Below, one piece after another: positions 12,057 to 24,890 of a DNA stretch of 64,000 nt. Made by a program: the position numbers and the translations under genes. The notes beneath the pieces were generated by a model, which saw nothing but the letters and a program-made list of their open reading frames with translations, made no database searches and was not told the DNA's origin. The stretch is from Scylla paramamosain. Lineage: Eukaryota; Arthropoda; Malacostraca; Decapoda; Portunidae. The stretch is taken from NCBI RefSeq assembly GCF_035594125.1, contig NC_087161.1:8669501-8733500 (forward strand), given 5' to 3'. How positions within the stretch are numbered: position 1 is the first letter of the stretch; each line of letters starts with the position of its first letter.

Positions 12057-12660
12057 ATCACTATATACTACATTTAAGTGCCACCTTTATTAAGCTAAAC
12101 TAACCTGGGCACCTGATCCCCATGGATCCCTTCCCCTACCACCGTTTATACATTTCCCGAAGGACTGAGCCTTCACTGATGTTAATTACTTCCAATGAAT
12201 ATGATTATGATATGGTGAGGCCGATGCAACTCTTCATTTTGGGAATTAATAAAGGTGAAATTGTAAAGTTAATCTTGATTTTCAAAATAATTAATTTCAC
12301 AGCCATCCAGCTAAGAAACGGACACAACCTTTCACCCACAAGAGTTACCTTAAGTATTTTCTAATTGGTATTTTTACTTGTGGCACTAACAAAATAAGGG
12401 AATAAAATGTAGATAAAAAAAAAAAAAAACATCGAAGAAAAATGATCTCAGGTCAATGAAAACTAAATTACAATATCCTTTTTTAACAGCTTGATAAAGT
12501 TTATTCAGCCTAGAGTTCGGCCGCTACACTGTGCTGGCTTGGGAGACGATAATGAAGAAATCGGACTTAAACCAAGAGGTCGAGGACGATACCATGAGGG
12601 CTAGTAGGAGATCGATGATTTTAAATAGGATAGAGTAAAACATTCCTTTAACTAACTTAT
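12057..12660. other. Unassigned sequence
   Basis: No domain or RNA gene recognised; one poly(A) run near 12417. Confidence 0.25.
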
Positions 12661-12687
12661 ATAATATTATATCTATATCTATATCTA

Positions 12688-13092
<405 letters not shown>

Positions 13093-14760
13093 TTTTTTTT
13101 TAATTTATTTTTTTTTTTTATTTTTTTTTTACATAGGAAGGACACTGGCCAAGGGCAACAAAAATCCAATAAAAAAAATATGCCCACTGAAATGCTAGTC
13201 CCATAAAAGGGTCAAAGCAGTGATCAAAAATTGATGAATAAGTGTCTTGAAACCTCCCTCTTGAAGGAATTCAAGTCATAGGAAGGTGGAAATACAGAAC
13301 CAGGCAGGGAGTTCCAGAGTTTACCAGAGAAAGGGATGAATGATTGATAATACTGGTTAACTCTTGCGTTAGAGAGGTGGACAGAATAGGGGTGAGAGAA
13401 AGAAGAAAGTCTTGTGCAGTGAGGTCGCGGAAGGAGAGGAGGCATGCAGTTAGAAAGATCAGAAGAGCAGTTAGTATGAAAATAGCGGTAGAAGACAGCT
13501 AGATATGCAACACTGCGGCGTTGAGAGAGAGGCTGAAGACAGTCAGTTAGAGGAGAGGAGTTGATGAGACGAAAAGCTTTTCATTCCACCCTGTCTAGAA
13601 GAGCAGTATGAGTGGAACCTCCCCAGACATGTGAAGCATATTCCATACATGGACGGATAAGGCCCTTGTACAGAGTTAGCAGCTGGGAGGGTGAGAAAAA
13701 CTGGCGGAGACGTCTCAGAACACCTAACTTCATAAAAGCTATTTTAGCTAGAGATGAGATGTGAAGTTTTCAGTTCAGATTATAAGTAAAGGACAGACCG
13801 AGGATGTTCAGTGTAGAAGAGGGGGACAATTGAGTGTCATTGAAGGAGAGGGGATAGTTGTCTGGAAGGTTGCGTCGAGTTGATAGATGGAGGAATTGAG
13901 TTTTTGAGGCATTGAACAATACCAAGTTTGCTCTGCCCCAATCAGAAATTTTAGAAAGATCAGAAGTCAAGCGTTCTGTGGCTTCCCTGCGTGATATGTT
14001 TACCTCCTGAAGGGTTGGACGTCTATGAAAAGACGTGGAAAAGTGCAGGGTGGTATCATCAGCGTAGGAGTGGATAGGACAAGAAGTTTGGTTTAGAAGA
14101 TCATTAATGAATAAAAAGAAGAGAGTGGGTGACAGGACAGAACCCTGAGGAACACCACTGTTAATAGATTTAGGAGAAGAACAGTGACTGTCTACCAAAG
14201 TAGCAATAGAACGGTCAGAAAGGAAACTTGAGATGAAGTTACAGAGAGAAGGATAGAAACCGTAGGAGGGTAGCTTGGAAATCAAAGCCTTGTGCCAGAC
14301 TCTATCAAAAGCTTTTGATATATCTAAGGCAACAGCAAAAGTTTCACCAAAATCTCTAAAAGAGGATGACCAAGACTCAGTAAGGAAAGCCAGATCACCA
14401 GTAGAGCGGCCTTGACGGAATCCATACTGGCGATCAGATAGAAGGTTGTAAAGTGATAGATGTTTAAGAATCTTGCTGTTGAGGATAGATTAAAAAACTT
14501 TAGATAGGCAGGAAATTAAAGCAATAGGTCGGTAGTTTGAAGGATTAGAACGGTCACCCTTTATAGGAACAGGTTGAATGTAGGCAAACTTCCAGCAAGA
14601 AGGAAAGGTAGATGTTGTCAGACAGAGCTGAAAGAGTTTGACTAGCAAGGTGCAAGCACGGAGGCACAGTTTCGGAGAACAATAGGAGGGACCCCATCAG
14701 GTCCATAAGCCCTCCGAGGGTTTATGCCAGCAAGGGCATGGAAAACATCATTGCGAAGAA
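13093..14760 (-). mobile_element. F1 retrotransposon inserted antisense into copy 4 (copy 5)
   Basis: The minus strand runs from a T-rich tract (the A tail) at 13093-13131 back to the block encoding NDVFHA at 14760, so it is a 5'-truncated insertion. An open frame at 13770-14285 gives 171 residues with SGVPQGS and YADD intact, and 13224-13445 gives the conserved C-terminus ([20 protein letters not shown]). Target duplication is not clear (at most TAT/ATA). With the 3' part of copy 4 it forms an inverted repeat. Confidence 0.9.
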
Positions 14761-16028
14761 ATAATTTCTGCCCGGAACCATGCCAAGTCTGTTCTCCAAC
14801 TAGCCAAAACTCCTTCATTAACAGAAAGAGTCAAAACCTTTCAAGATCTAACTCCCCTCGTGACTTCTGGCATCTAGCCAAAAATATCTCCAATAACTTT
14901 CCTTTTTCTTCTTTCCCTCCTTTATTTCAACCAGATGGCACCACTGCTATCACATCTATTTCTAAAGCTGAACTTTTCGCTCAAACCTTTGCTAAAAAAT
15001 CTACCTTGGACGATTCTGGGCTTATTCCTTCCTCTCCTCCACCCTCTGACTACTTCATGCCACCTATTAAAATTCTTCGCAATGATGTTTTCCATGCCCT
15101 TGCTGGCCTACACCCTCAGAAGGCTTATGGACCTGATGGGGTCCCTCCTATTGTTCTCCGAAACTGTGCCTCTGTGCTTGCACCTTGTCTAGTCAAACTC
15201 TTTCAGCTGTGTCTGTTAACATCTACCTTTCCTTCTCGCTGGAAGTTTGCCTACATTCAGCCTGTTCCTAAAAAGGGTGACCGTTCTAATCCCACAAACT
15301 ACCGACCTATTGCTTTAATTTCCTGCCTATCTAAAGTTTTTGAATCTATCCTCAACAGGAAGATTCTTAAACATCTATCACTTCACAACCTTCTATCTGA
15401 TCGCCAGTATGGGTTCCGTCAAGGCCGCTCTACTGGTGATCTTCTGGCTTTCCTTACTGAGTCTTGGTCATCCTCTTTTAGAGATTTTGGTGAAACTTTT
15501 GCTGTTGCCTTGGACATATCAAAAGCTTTTGATAGAGTCTGGTACAAAGTTTCCAAACTACCCTCCTACAGCTTCTATCCCTCTCTGTGTACCTTCATCT
15601 CATTTTTCCTTTCTGACCGTTCCATTGCTGCTGTGGTAGACGGTCACTGTTCTTCTCCTAAATCTATTAACAGTGGTGTTCCTCAGTGTTCTGTCCTGTC
15701 ACCCACTCTCTTCTTATTATTCTTTAATGATCTTCTAAACCAAACTTCTTGTCCTATCCACTCCTACGCTGATGATACCACCCTGCACTTTTCCACGTCT
15801 TTTCATAGACGTCCAACCCTTCAGGAGGTAAACATTTCACGCAGGGAAGCCACAGAACGCTTGACTTCTTATCTTCCTAAAATTTCTGATTGGGGCAGAG
15901 CAAACTTAGTATTGTTCAATTCCTCAAAAATTCAATTCCTCCATCTATCAACTCGACACAACCTTCCAGACAACTATCCCCTCTTCTTCAATGACACTCA
16001 ACTGTCCCCCTCTTCTACACTGTGGTAG
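14761..16028 (+). pseudogene. F1 reverse transcriptase, truncated by a CR1 insertion
   Basis: Open for about 420 codons. Visible in order are the AYGPDGVPPIVLRNC block, [28 protein letters not shown] (catalytic Asp present), SGVPQCS (Gly of the PQG motif changed to Cys) and YADD. The frame ends Thr-Leu-Trp-stop, where the stop TAG belongs to the inserted CR1, so the insertion removed the thumb and C-terminus. The same open frame runs backwards into the antisense copy to 14724; that start is not real. Confidence 0.85.
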
Positions 16029-16217
16029 ATGAGTGGAACGGACTTAGTAATCATGTAGTTAGTGTTAGGACACTAGAGAGCTTTAAGACAAGATTAGACA
16101 AGTTTATGGATGGGGATGGCAGATGGAAATAGGTAGGTGTGTTTCATACAGGGACTGCCACGTGTAAGCCTGGTCGCTTCTTGCAGCTTCCCTTATTTCT
16201 TATGTTCTTATGTTCTT
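16023..16217 (+). mobile_element. CR1 3'-end fragment nested in F1 copy 4
   Basis: 195 bases starting TGGTAGATGAGTGGAACGG match the CR1 C-terminus and 3' UTR at 26690-26887 and end in the TTCTTATG octamer repeat. Both sides carry CACTG, and the F1 sequence rejoins exactly. It is a strongly 5'-truncated insertion with a 5-bp target duplication. Confidence 0.92.
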
Positions 16218-16919
16218 CACTGAACATCCTCGGTCTGTCCTTTACTTATAATCTGAACTGGAAACTTCACATCTCATCTCTAGCTAAAACAGCTTCTATG
16301 AAGTTAGGCGTTCTGAGACGTCTCCGCCAGTTTTTCTCACCCCCCAGCTGCTAACTCTGTACAAGGGCCTTATCCGTCCTTGTATGGAGTATGTTTCACA
16401 TGTCTGAGGGGGGGTTCCACTCATACTGCTTCTCTAGACAGGGTGGAATCAAAAGCTTTTCGTCTAATGGACTCGTCTCCTCTAACTGACTGTCTTCAGC
16501 CTCTCTCACCGCCGCAATGTTGCAGCTCTAGCGGTCTTCTACCGCTATTTTCATGCTAACTGCTCTTCTGATCTTGCTAACTGCATGCGTCCCTTCCTCC
16601 CACGGCCTCGCTGCACAAGACTTTCTTCTTTCTCTCACCCCTATTCTGTCCACCTCTCTAACGCAAGAGTTAACCAGTATTCTCAATCATTCATCCCTTT
16701 CTCTGGTAAACTCTGGAACTCCCTGCCTGCTTCTGTATGACTTCCTTCCTATGACTTGAATTCATTCAAGAGGGAGGTTTCAAGACACTTATTCATAAAT
16801 TTTTGACTACTGCTTTGACCCTTTTATGGGACTGGCATTTCAGTGGGCAATTTTTTTTATTAGACTTTTGTTGCCCTTGGCCAGTGTCCTTCCTACATAA
16901 AAAAAAAAAAAAAAAAAAA

Positions 16920-18301
<1,382 letters not shown>

Positions 18302-18342
<41 letters not shown>
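18302..18342. repeat. (CA)n microsatellite
   Basis: About 41 bases of CA repeats. Confidence 0.95.
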
Positions 18343-18346
<4 letters not shown>

Positions 18347-18446
18347 TTTATTAAAAATAGATGAACAAAAAATGTGAGTACTGGATGTTTTAATCATTAT
18401 TATTGTCGTTTATTTTTAATTATCCGAATCAACGAAAATAATCATG

Positions 18447-19048
<602 letters not shown>

Positions 19049-19416
19049 GGCAATTTTCAAAGATCACAGGCGTGATTAGTCAGGTTCTGAAGAGTGTTTC
19101 TCTTGTCAATAATGTTGAAATGTTAATGTCACTACAATCATAAAAACATTCTTCAAAACCTGTTTGAATTATTCTAGATGCTTTCTAATGTAGTGGAGGA
19201 GAGGCCAGAACTGCTTCAGAACATAGACCCAAACACACACACACACACAGACATAATTTACTATTCGTTTGTCAGTATATGCCTAGTGTTGTTAATTTAC
19301 TTAACCCATATTATCCCAACATATCTAATTATATTTCAGATTTCACCAGATTTTATGTTGTTATAAATGCCTTAATTAAGAAAGAAATTACTTTTAATAC
19401 GTTTTATTTGATAATA

Positions 19417-19421
<5 letters not shown>

Positions 19422-19513
<92 letters not shown>
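19422..19513. repeat. (TA)n microsatellite
   Basis: About 92 bases of AT repeats that end where F1 copy 6 begins. Confidence 0.95.
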
Positions 19514-19514
<1 letters not shown>

Positions 19515-19561
19515 CACAGTTTCTATGAAATTAGGCGTTCTGAGTCGTCTCCGCCAGTTTT
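19514..19561 (+). mobile_element. F1 retrotransposon, left piece of interrupted copy 6
   Basis: 48 bases match the F1 stretch TTCTATGAAGTTAGGCGTTC ... CGTCTCCGCCAGTTTT. The next F1 bases (TCTCA...CCCAGCTG) are at 27071, after the CR1 nest, with AGTTTT present on both sides (19556-19561 and 27065-27070). Confidence 0.9.
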
Positions 19562-19739
19562 AGAACAAGAATATAAGAAATAAGGGAAGCTGCAAGAACC
19601 TTCTGGCCTACACGTGGCAGTCCCTGTATGAAATATACCTACCTATTTCCACCTATACATCCCTATTTATAAATCTGTCTAATCTTCTCTTAAAGCTCCC
19701 TAATGACTCAGCACTGACAGCTTGATTACTGAGTCCGTT

Positions 19740-20003
19740 TCATTCAACTACCAATCTATTTGAGAACCAGTTCCTTCCTATGTCTTTTTTAAACTTAATT
19801 TTTTCAAGCTTGAATACGTTATTTCTTGTTCTATCCTGGTTACTCATCCTAAGAATTTTGCTTACGTCACCCTTTTTATAACACTTATACCACTTAAAGA
19901 TTTCTGTCAGGTCCCCTCTTAACCTAAGTCTCTCTAAAGAATGTAAATTTAACAGCTTCAGTCTCGCTTCGTAAAGAAGCGTCCCCTGTATCCTTTTAGT
20001 CAT
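19740..20003 (-). pseudogene. CR1-A ORF2 C-terminal fragment
   Basis: The 87-codon frame reads MTKRIQGTLLYEARLKLLNLHSLERLRLRGDL..., the conserved CR1 C-terminus that follows the RT thumb, and aligns residue by residue with CR1-B at 26435-26700. Function of this segment is RNA binding or structural in the family; here it is a relic. Confidence 0.85.
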
Positions 20004-20884
20004 TCTCCTTTGTACTGATTCTAATAGACCTATATCCTTCTACAACTACACAGCGCGGTCTAGATGAGGTCTGACTAGCGCCAAATATAACTTTAATATT
20101 ACTTCGGGACTTCTTTATTTAACACTCTTAAAAACTAATCCTAATATCTTATTTACCGTATTTCTGGCCTCTATGTATTGCTCTCTTAAACGGAGTTCAG
20201 AGTTAATTGTAACTCCTTAATCTTTTTCGTATCCTGAACCCACCAGAGCTTCATTGTTTATTGTGTACTTACTGTGTGGATTTCCTCTACCTACGCTAAG
20301 TACTTTGCATTTGTTGATATTAAACTGCATTTGCCATCTGTCTGTCCCTTTGTTCATTCTATCCAAGTCTGCGTGCAAGGCGATGGCATCTGATTCTGAC
20401 CTAATTAATCTACCATCTAATCTTCATGTCATCCACAAATTTACTAACATCACTGTTAATTCCACTATTCAAGTCACTGATATGTTCTTCAGGCAAGACT
20501 TCCCCTTCATGAAGCCATGCTGTGACTTATTTATCAAGTTATGTTTGCCTAAAGGCCCTAAATGCTCCCTAATGTTCTTCGCTATTATTTACTCAATTAT
20601 TTTACCTACAACGGAAGTTAAGCTGATGGCTTTATAATTAGACGTTAAAGTTTTACCTCCTTTCTTAAAGATGGGTACTACATTCACCTCTCACCTCTCA
20701 AGTGATTTCCTAAAGACAGAAATTAACGGTTCACGAGTAACCTCTTGAATTTTTTCAGCCTCTCTATCTCCCGTTCTACTATCTCCTTAGTTATGATATT
20801 TGTCAGTTTCTCATTCTCTTCTGCTCTAAGCTTCAGCTCACTATTCGGCATTTCCTGCATGTTTTCCTGGCTGAAAAAAAAATA

Positions 20885-20985
20885 CTAATTCAGAATTTCA
20901 CTAATCTCCTTCACAGAATTAACCAGCTCTCCATCTCCTGTCTTTAATGGACTTATTGTTTCCCTATTCTTTGTCCTATATACTT
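20885..20985 (-). pseudogene. CR1-A ORF2 fragment between linker and RT
   Basis: Residues KNRETISPLKTGDGELVNSVKEISEILN match the equivalent KNKDTVGLLKATEGELVSSGEEIGKLLN of CR1-B at about 25100-25180. The frame is broken upstream by the solo LTR. Confidence 0.75.
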
Positions 20986-21650
20986 TATTACGGCCCTCGT
21001 ACCCGCCTCGCCAACTACTAATCTCTCCAACTAACCATCGGCTTCGAATGTCGTCTCGACCACACCATGGCGGTATCATTAAGGACGAAGCTTTGGAAAC
21101 ACGTCTCGACTCACGTTTCAATCGAGCTAACCGAGCTGACGACTGACTTCCACCTCCTCTGCACACCTCGTCAGTCTCACTTGCTTCTCGCAGTTGGAAC
21201 TATACTCCTTCCTGCTGCCTGAATTCGGTTACATCGTCGTGAGTCAGAAGACGTGACGAACACTCACACACGTACATTCACATTCTACATTACGTACACG
21301 TCTGAGCTACTTATATTTGTGTTGTATTTTGGGTATATATATTTTTTCCTTTATTGCTTATTATTTGGTACATGTTACATTCACTTTGTTGTTTATTAAT
21401 TTGTATATGTTTCGTCACCTTTGGTTTCCTTTATTGCTTGTATATGTTATGTTAACTGTACATACTTACTTGAACCCAAAAGGGATTACTGTATCCTGGA
21501 TAAGTTACACGCGCTATGCCCGCTTCAGGTAGTGGATATTTAGTTTAATAATGATTGTAAGTTTTATTTCATACTCGTTTCACTACCTTATGCCACAAGA
21601 AAGGGTACAACACACCCCTAGTCAACCGATTTCTATCCGTGCGTGTAACA
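20986..21650 (-). mobile_element. Solo LTR inserted in CR1-A
   Basis: On the minus strand a 665-base block starts TGTTACACGCACGG (21650) and ends CCGTAATA (20986); the terminal inverted match is TGTTAC against GTAATA (one mismatch to GTAACA). Flanks are AGGT before and AAGT after in CR1 orientation, a 4-bp target duplication with one change, and CR1 sequence rejoins as TATCAGGTATA... on removal. No internal region is present, so it is a recombination product of a Gypsy-size LTR element. It is not the same LTR as 6324-6550 apart from the first six bases. Confidence 0.75.
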
Positions 21651-22598
21651 ACCTGATAAAATCTCTTGGGGTCCATCTTCGCCTGGCTGGCAACCTTTAA
21701 TTCATAATTGTTTTTAGCTTTCCTTGTTAACCTCCTGACTGTCCTAACTAATTAATTATATTGTGGTCTTAAAACCTCTTCCTCTGCCTTTAATTTCTTA
21801 TATATACTTTTCTTCCGCCCTATATACTGTTTTAACCTAACAGTCATTCATTTAGGGTCATTCTTCCATGATTCTACTGCTCTATAAGGGATGTTTGCTA
21901 ACTGTCCTGTATGTAACATATTAACGAAATGTTTACACAACTCCTCTCCATTTATTTCCCCTAATCTCCTTATCTCGGCCCCCTCCATCCTGTCCACTCC
22001 ATCTTCTACTCGCCTCGACCTCACCTCGCCCATCTCAGCATGACCTGACCCTTCAACATACTCACACATATCTCCCCCTCTCTTATAAGTCTTATTCCTC
22101 CTACACTTCCGGACACTTTTCCCCTCCTCCAGCCCTTCACTCTCACACCTCATCTCACTCTGCCTTATCTCTCTCAACTCCGTCCTGGACCTTACCTCCC
22201 CCTGCGTCCGTTGCCAGTCAATTCCTTGGCGGTACCTTTTTTTAACCCCTCCAAATCTGCTCTCCTAAAATCAGGTATTTTACTAGTGTTTTTGCTTCTA
22301 AAAGTTTCCACCCATTTTAATGAGTACCTAAAATTTTACAATGGTCACTATTACCTAGTTCTCCTCCAACCTTTACCTACATGACTGCTTCCTCCCTGTT
22401 ACTTAGAATTAAATCTAGAATATTATTCCCCCTTGTGGGTTCTAAGATAACCTGTTTTAGATTATCCTGAATTACCTTAAATTCCTTTGCTTCACTGTTA
22501 CTCATCATCAGGCTCCAGTCGATATTCCTAAAATTAAAATCTATCATACATACCTGACTGTGCCTGCCTGCTTTATTTATTTTTTGCCATAGTGAAGT
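21651..22598 (-). pseudogene. CR1-A endonuclease C-terminus and linker
   Basis: The minus strand from 22598 to 22200 encodes, with frameshifts, the VGDFNFRNIDW and DLIL parts of the apurinic-like endonuclease. 22177-21848 is a 109-codon frame of charged linker that stops at NDPK-TGA. The same TGA, followed at once by ATG, is present in CR1-B at 24888. After it the frame continues MTVRLKQYIGRKKSIY to the solo LTR. Confidence 0.8.
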
Positions 22599-22730
22599 CA
22601 GTCTCAGCCATAGTCAGTCAGCCATAGTCATTCTCAGGTCAGGGTTCCTCAGTCTCAGGTCAGGGTTCCTAGTGAGCGGACGTGTTTAGTGAGCAGTGAC
22701 CTGACGCTAATATAGCTGGCTAGTGTAGAC
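22598..22730 (+). promoter_or_regulatory. CR1-B 5' UTR with three TCAGTC initiator motifs
   Basis: TCAGTC, the arthropod initiator consensus, occurs at 22598-22603 (spanning the insertion junction), 22614-22619 and 22649-22654 within short tandem duplications (CAGCCATAGTC and CTCAGGTCAGGGTTCC each twice). CR1-A also starts at TCAGTC on its 5' end. Internal initiation at the element start is known for Jockey-type elements; here it is inferred from sequence only. Confidence 0.5.
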
Positions 22731-23570
22731 ATGGCGCCTTGTGTTGCTGAGTCGTCTGGTTGTGTTAGTTCTCCTGTTCTCGAGGCCTTCGTTGCGAAGG
22801 TGTCAGAGGTGGAGGCTGAGTTCCATCGAAGGATCTCGGAGGTGCAGGCTGAGTTTCGTGAGAGGATCTCAGACCTGCAGGCTGAGTTCTATGAGAGGAG
22901 CTCAGCACCTGTGGGAGGGTCGTGCCCCACCGTCTCCTTACCTAGTAAGGCGACGGAGGAGCAGTGGTCGGCTGTGTGCAGGGGAACCAAGAGGGTGAAG
23001 GTCCTCAGGGCACCTTGCGTGGAGACGAAGAATCCCTTCAATGTGCTGGAGGAAGGGAAGGAGGAGGTGGACAGGGCGGGAGGAGGCAAGAAGGAGGGGG
23101 CAGATGCAGTTACCCTGCCCCAAGATAGAGTGCTTGTGTTTGGTGATAGTCAGGTTAGGCACTTAGATAGTGCGTTCTGTGCTAGGGATAGGAAGCGTAG
23201 GTCGAGGGTGTGTTTGCCGGGGGCCGGGATAGGGAAGGTAGCTGATAGGCTAGACACGTGCTTGGAAAAAGATGGGACCAAGCCCATTGTTTTTCTCAGT
23301 GCGGGAGGGAATGACCTTGGTAAGGTCAGGAGTGAGGAGCTTATCAGGAGGTTTCGACAGGCTTTGGACAGGATTAGGGACAAGGGTGGGATCCCCGTGG
23401 TATGTGGTGTCTTGCCGAGGAGGGGAGTTGGTGCTGAGTGGCTGTCCAGGACTATTAGAGTGAATCGCAGGCTCGCGAACCATTGTAGGAGTAGTGGATG
23501 GACGTTCATCGACAACTGGGACCTTTTCTATGGCAGGGACACCTTGTACGCCAGGGATGGAGTGCATTAA
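22731..23570 (+). CDS. CR1-B ORF1: coiled coil plus SGNH esterase-like protein, C-terminally truncated
   Basis: 279 codons. Residues 26-58 are three 11-residue repeats (EVEAEFHRRIS type), encoded by three 33-base units, predicted as coiled coil. From 131 on it has the SGNH-hydrolase landmarks: GDS (138-140, catalytic Ser), GGND (192-195) and DGVH (276-279, catalytic Asp and His). CR1 ORF1 proteins of this class bind RNA and carry an esterase fold of unclear use. The start fits: first Met of the frame, about 130 bases from the element 5' end. The protein stops right after DGVH because of an inserted TAATTATT and a 33-base duplication; the normal continuation (LSRQGVRVLAETLE) is in another frame downstream to 23686. 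Confidence 0.88.
   Translation: MAPCVAESSGCVSSPVLEAFVAKVSEVEAEFHRRISEVQAEFRERISDLQAEFYERSSAPVGGSCPTVSLPSKATEEQWSAVCRGTKRVKVLRAPCVETKNPFNVLEEGKEEVDRAGGGKKEGADAVTLPQDRVLVFGDSQVRHLDSAFCARDRKRRSRVCLPGAGIGKVADRLDTCLEKDGTKPIVFLSAGGNDLGKVRSEELIRRFRQALDRIRDKGGIPVVCGVLPRRGVGAEWLSRTIRVNRRLANHCRSSGWTFIDNWDLFYGRDTLYARDGVH
22806..22904 (+). repeat. 33-bp tandem repeat in ORF1, three copies
   Basis: Three in-frame units each contain GGCTGAGTT and end in ATCTC(G/A) or similar, coding the 11-residue coiled-coil repeat. Confidence 0.9.
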
Positions 23571-23621
23571 TTATTTTGTCACGCCAGGGATGGAGTGCAT
23601 TAATTATTTTGTCACGCCAGG
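23548..23621 (+). repeat. 33-bp tandem duplication at the end of ORF1
   Basis: ACGCCAGGGATGGAGTGCAT plus 13 further bases is repeated perfectly at 23548-23580 and 23581-23613, and begins a third time for 8 bases. It duplicates the codons of the catalytic DGVH and the stop. Confidence 0.95.
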
Positions 23622-23739
23622 GTGTTCGTGTTTTGGCCGAAACACTCGAGCGGGAGGTTACTGCACTCCAGCACTTTTTTCGTTAGTCGGGAGGGAAGAA
23701 GGGGTAGTGAGAAGGCGAGGGGCAAAATAGTTAAATCTA

Positions 23740-24890
23740 GAATGGTAGCTAGCTCAGGGATGGTGAGAAATAGCTTAAGTGTTTACTACACAAACTGTAG
23801 AAATATTGTGAATAAAATAGACTTGCTTAGAGGAATAGCGAGCGTTGAGAAATTTGATATCATTGCTTTAACTGAAACTTGGTTAGATATGTCAGGAAAA
23901 GTATTTAATCCAGAGGTTAAGATAGATGGGCATACAATGTTCTATAAAGATAGGGAAAACAGGAGAGGAGGAGGCGTCGCGTTATACGTTAGGGACACAT
24001 TACAGTGTTGTATCAACAGTAGAATTAAAACAGATAACAAAGCAGAGTCGATATGGGTAGATATTAAAGAAGGATCGCAGTCAGTAGTACTAGGGGTAGT
24101 TTACAGACCACCGACCAGTAAAGAGGAAATTAACACCTCACTGTGGCAGGGATTAAATAGAGCAGGCAGGTACAGTCAGGTATGTGTGGTAGGAGATTTT
24201 AATTTTAGGAATATCGACTGGAGTCTGATGGTGGGTAACAACGAAGCAGAGGAATTTCTTAAGGTAATTCAGGATAATTTTTTAAAACAGGTAGTCGTAG
24301 AACCCACAAGGGGAAATAATATTCTAGATTTAATTCTTACTAGCAGGGAGGAAGCAGTCACGCAGGTAGAGGTTGGAGGACAGCTAGGTAACAGTGACCA
24401 TAGGGAAATTAGGTACAATTTAGAATGGGAAGAAACAGTTAGAAACAAAAACACTAGTAAAATACCTGACTTTAGGAGAGCAGATTTTGAAGAATTTAAA
24501 AGGTATCTCCAAGGAGTGGACTGGCAAAGGATGCAGGGTGAGGTCAGGTTAGGGACGGAGTTCAGAAAGATAAGGCAGGATGAGAGAGGTGAGGTGAGGC
24601 GTGAGGGTGTAGGACAAGAGGAGGGAAGATGTGTCCGGAAGGGAGGAGGAAAGAGGAAGGGGGGAGCTAGGTGTGAGTATGTTGGAATATCAGGTCATGC
24701 TGAAATGAGAGAGGTGAGGTCGAGGCGAGTAGATGAGGGAGAGGAGAGGATGGTACGGGACGAGACGAGGGGACTAGGTGAAGTAAATGTAGATAAATTG
24801 TATAAATATTTCGTAGATAAAGTTCATACATGTCAGTTAGCAAATATCCCGTATAGAACAATAAGATCACAAAAAAATGACCCTAAATGA
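23740..24890 (+). pseudogene. CR1-B ORF2, endonuclease domain and linker
   Basis: The open frame is 422 codons when counted from 23622. Within it the apurinic-like endonuclease has NCRNIVNK (residues 58-65), TETWLD (84-89, metal-binding Glu), RGGGVALYVR (115-124), GDFN (191-194), DLIL (236-239) and SDH (258-260), all catalytic positions present. It nicks target DNA to prime reverse transcription. A charged linker follows to TGA at 24888-24890. The likely ORF2 start is the Met at 23742 or a nearby one; the upstream part of the open frame is the displaced ORF1 tail. Confidence 0.85.

Larger units (their letters stand above)
14761..16919 (+). mobile_element. F1 retrotransposon, 3' piece of interrupted copy 4
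   Basis: Sequence resumes at ATTTCTGCCCGGAACC and continues through the RT to an A tail of 20 bases at 16899-16918. A CR1 fragment interrupts it at 16023-16217 with a CACTG duplication on both sides (16018-16022, 16218-16222). After it F1 continues AACATCCTCGGTCTG. The C-terminal region (16223-16800) has several frameshifts. Confidence 0.9.

Noticed and set aside
14724..14760. Met start of the F1 RT frame in copy 4
   Set aside because: These codons lie in the antisense F1 insertion; the fusion is accidental.
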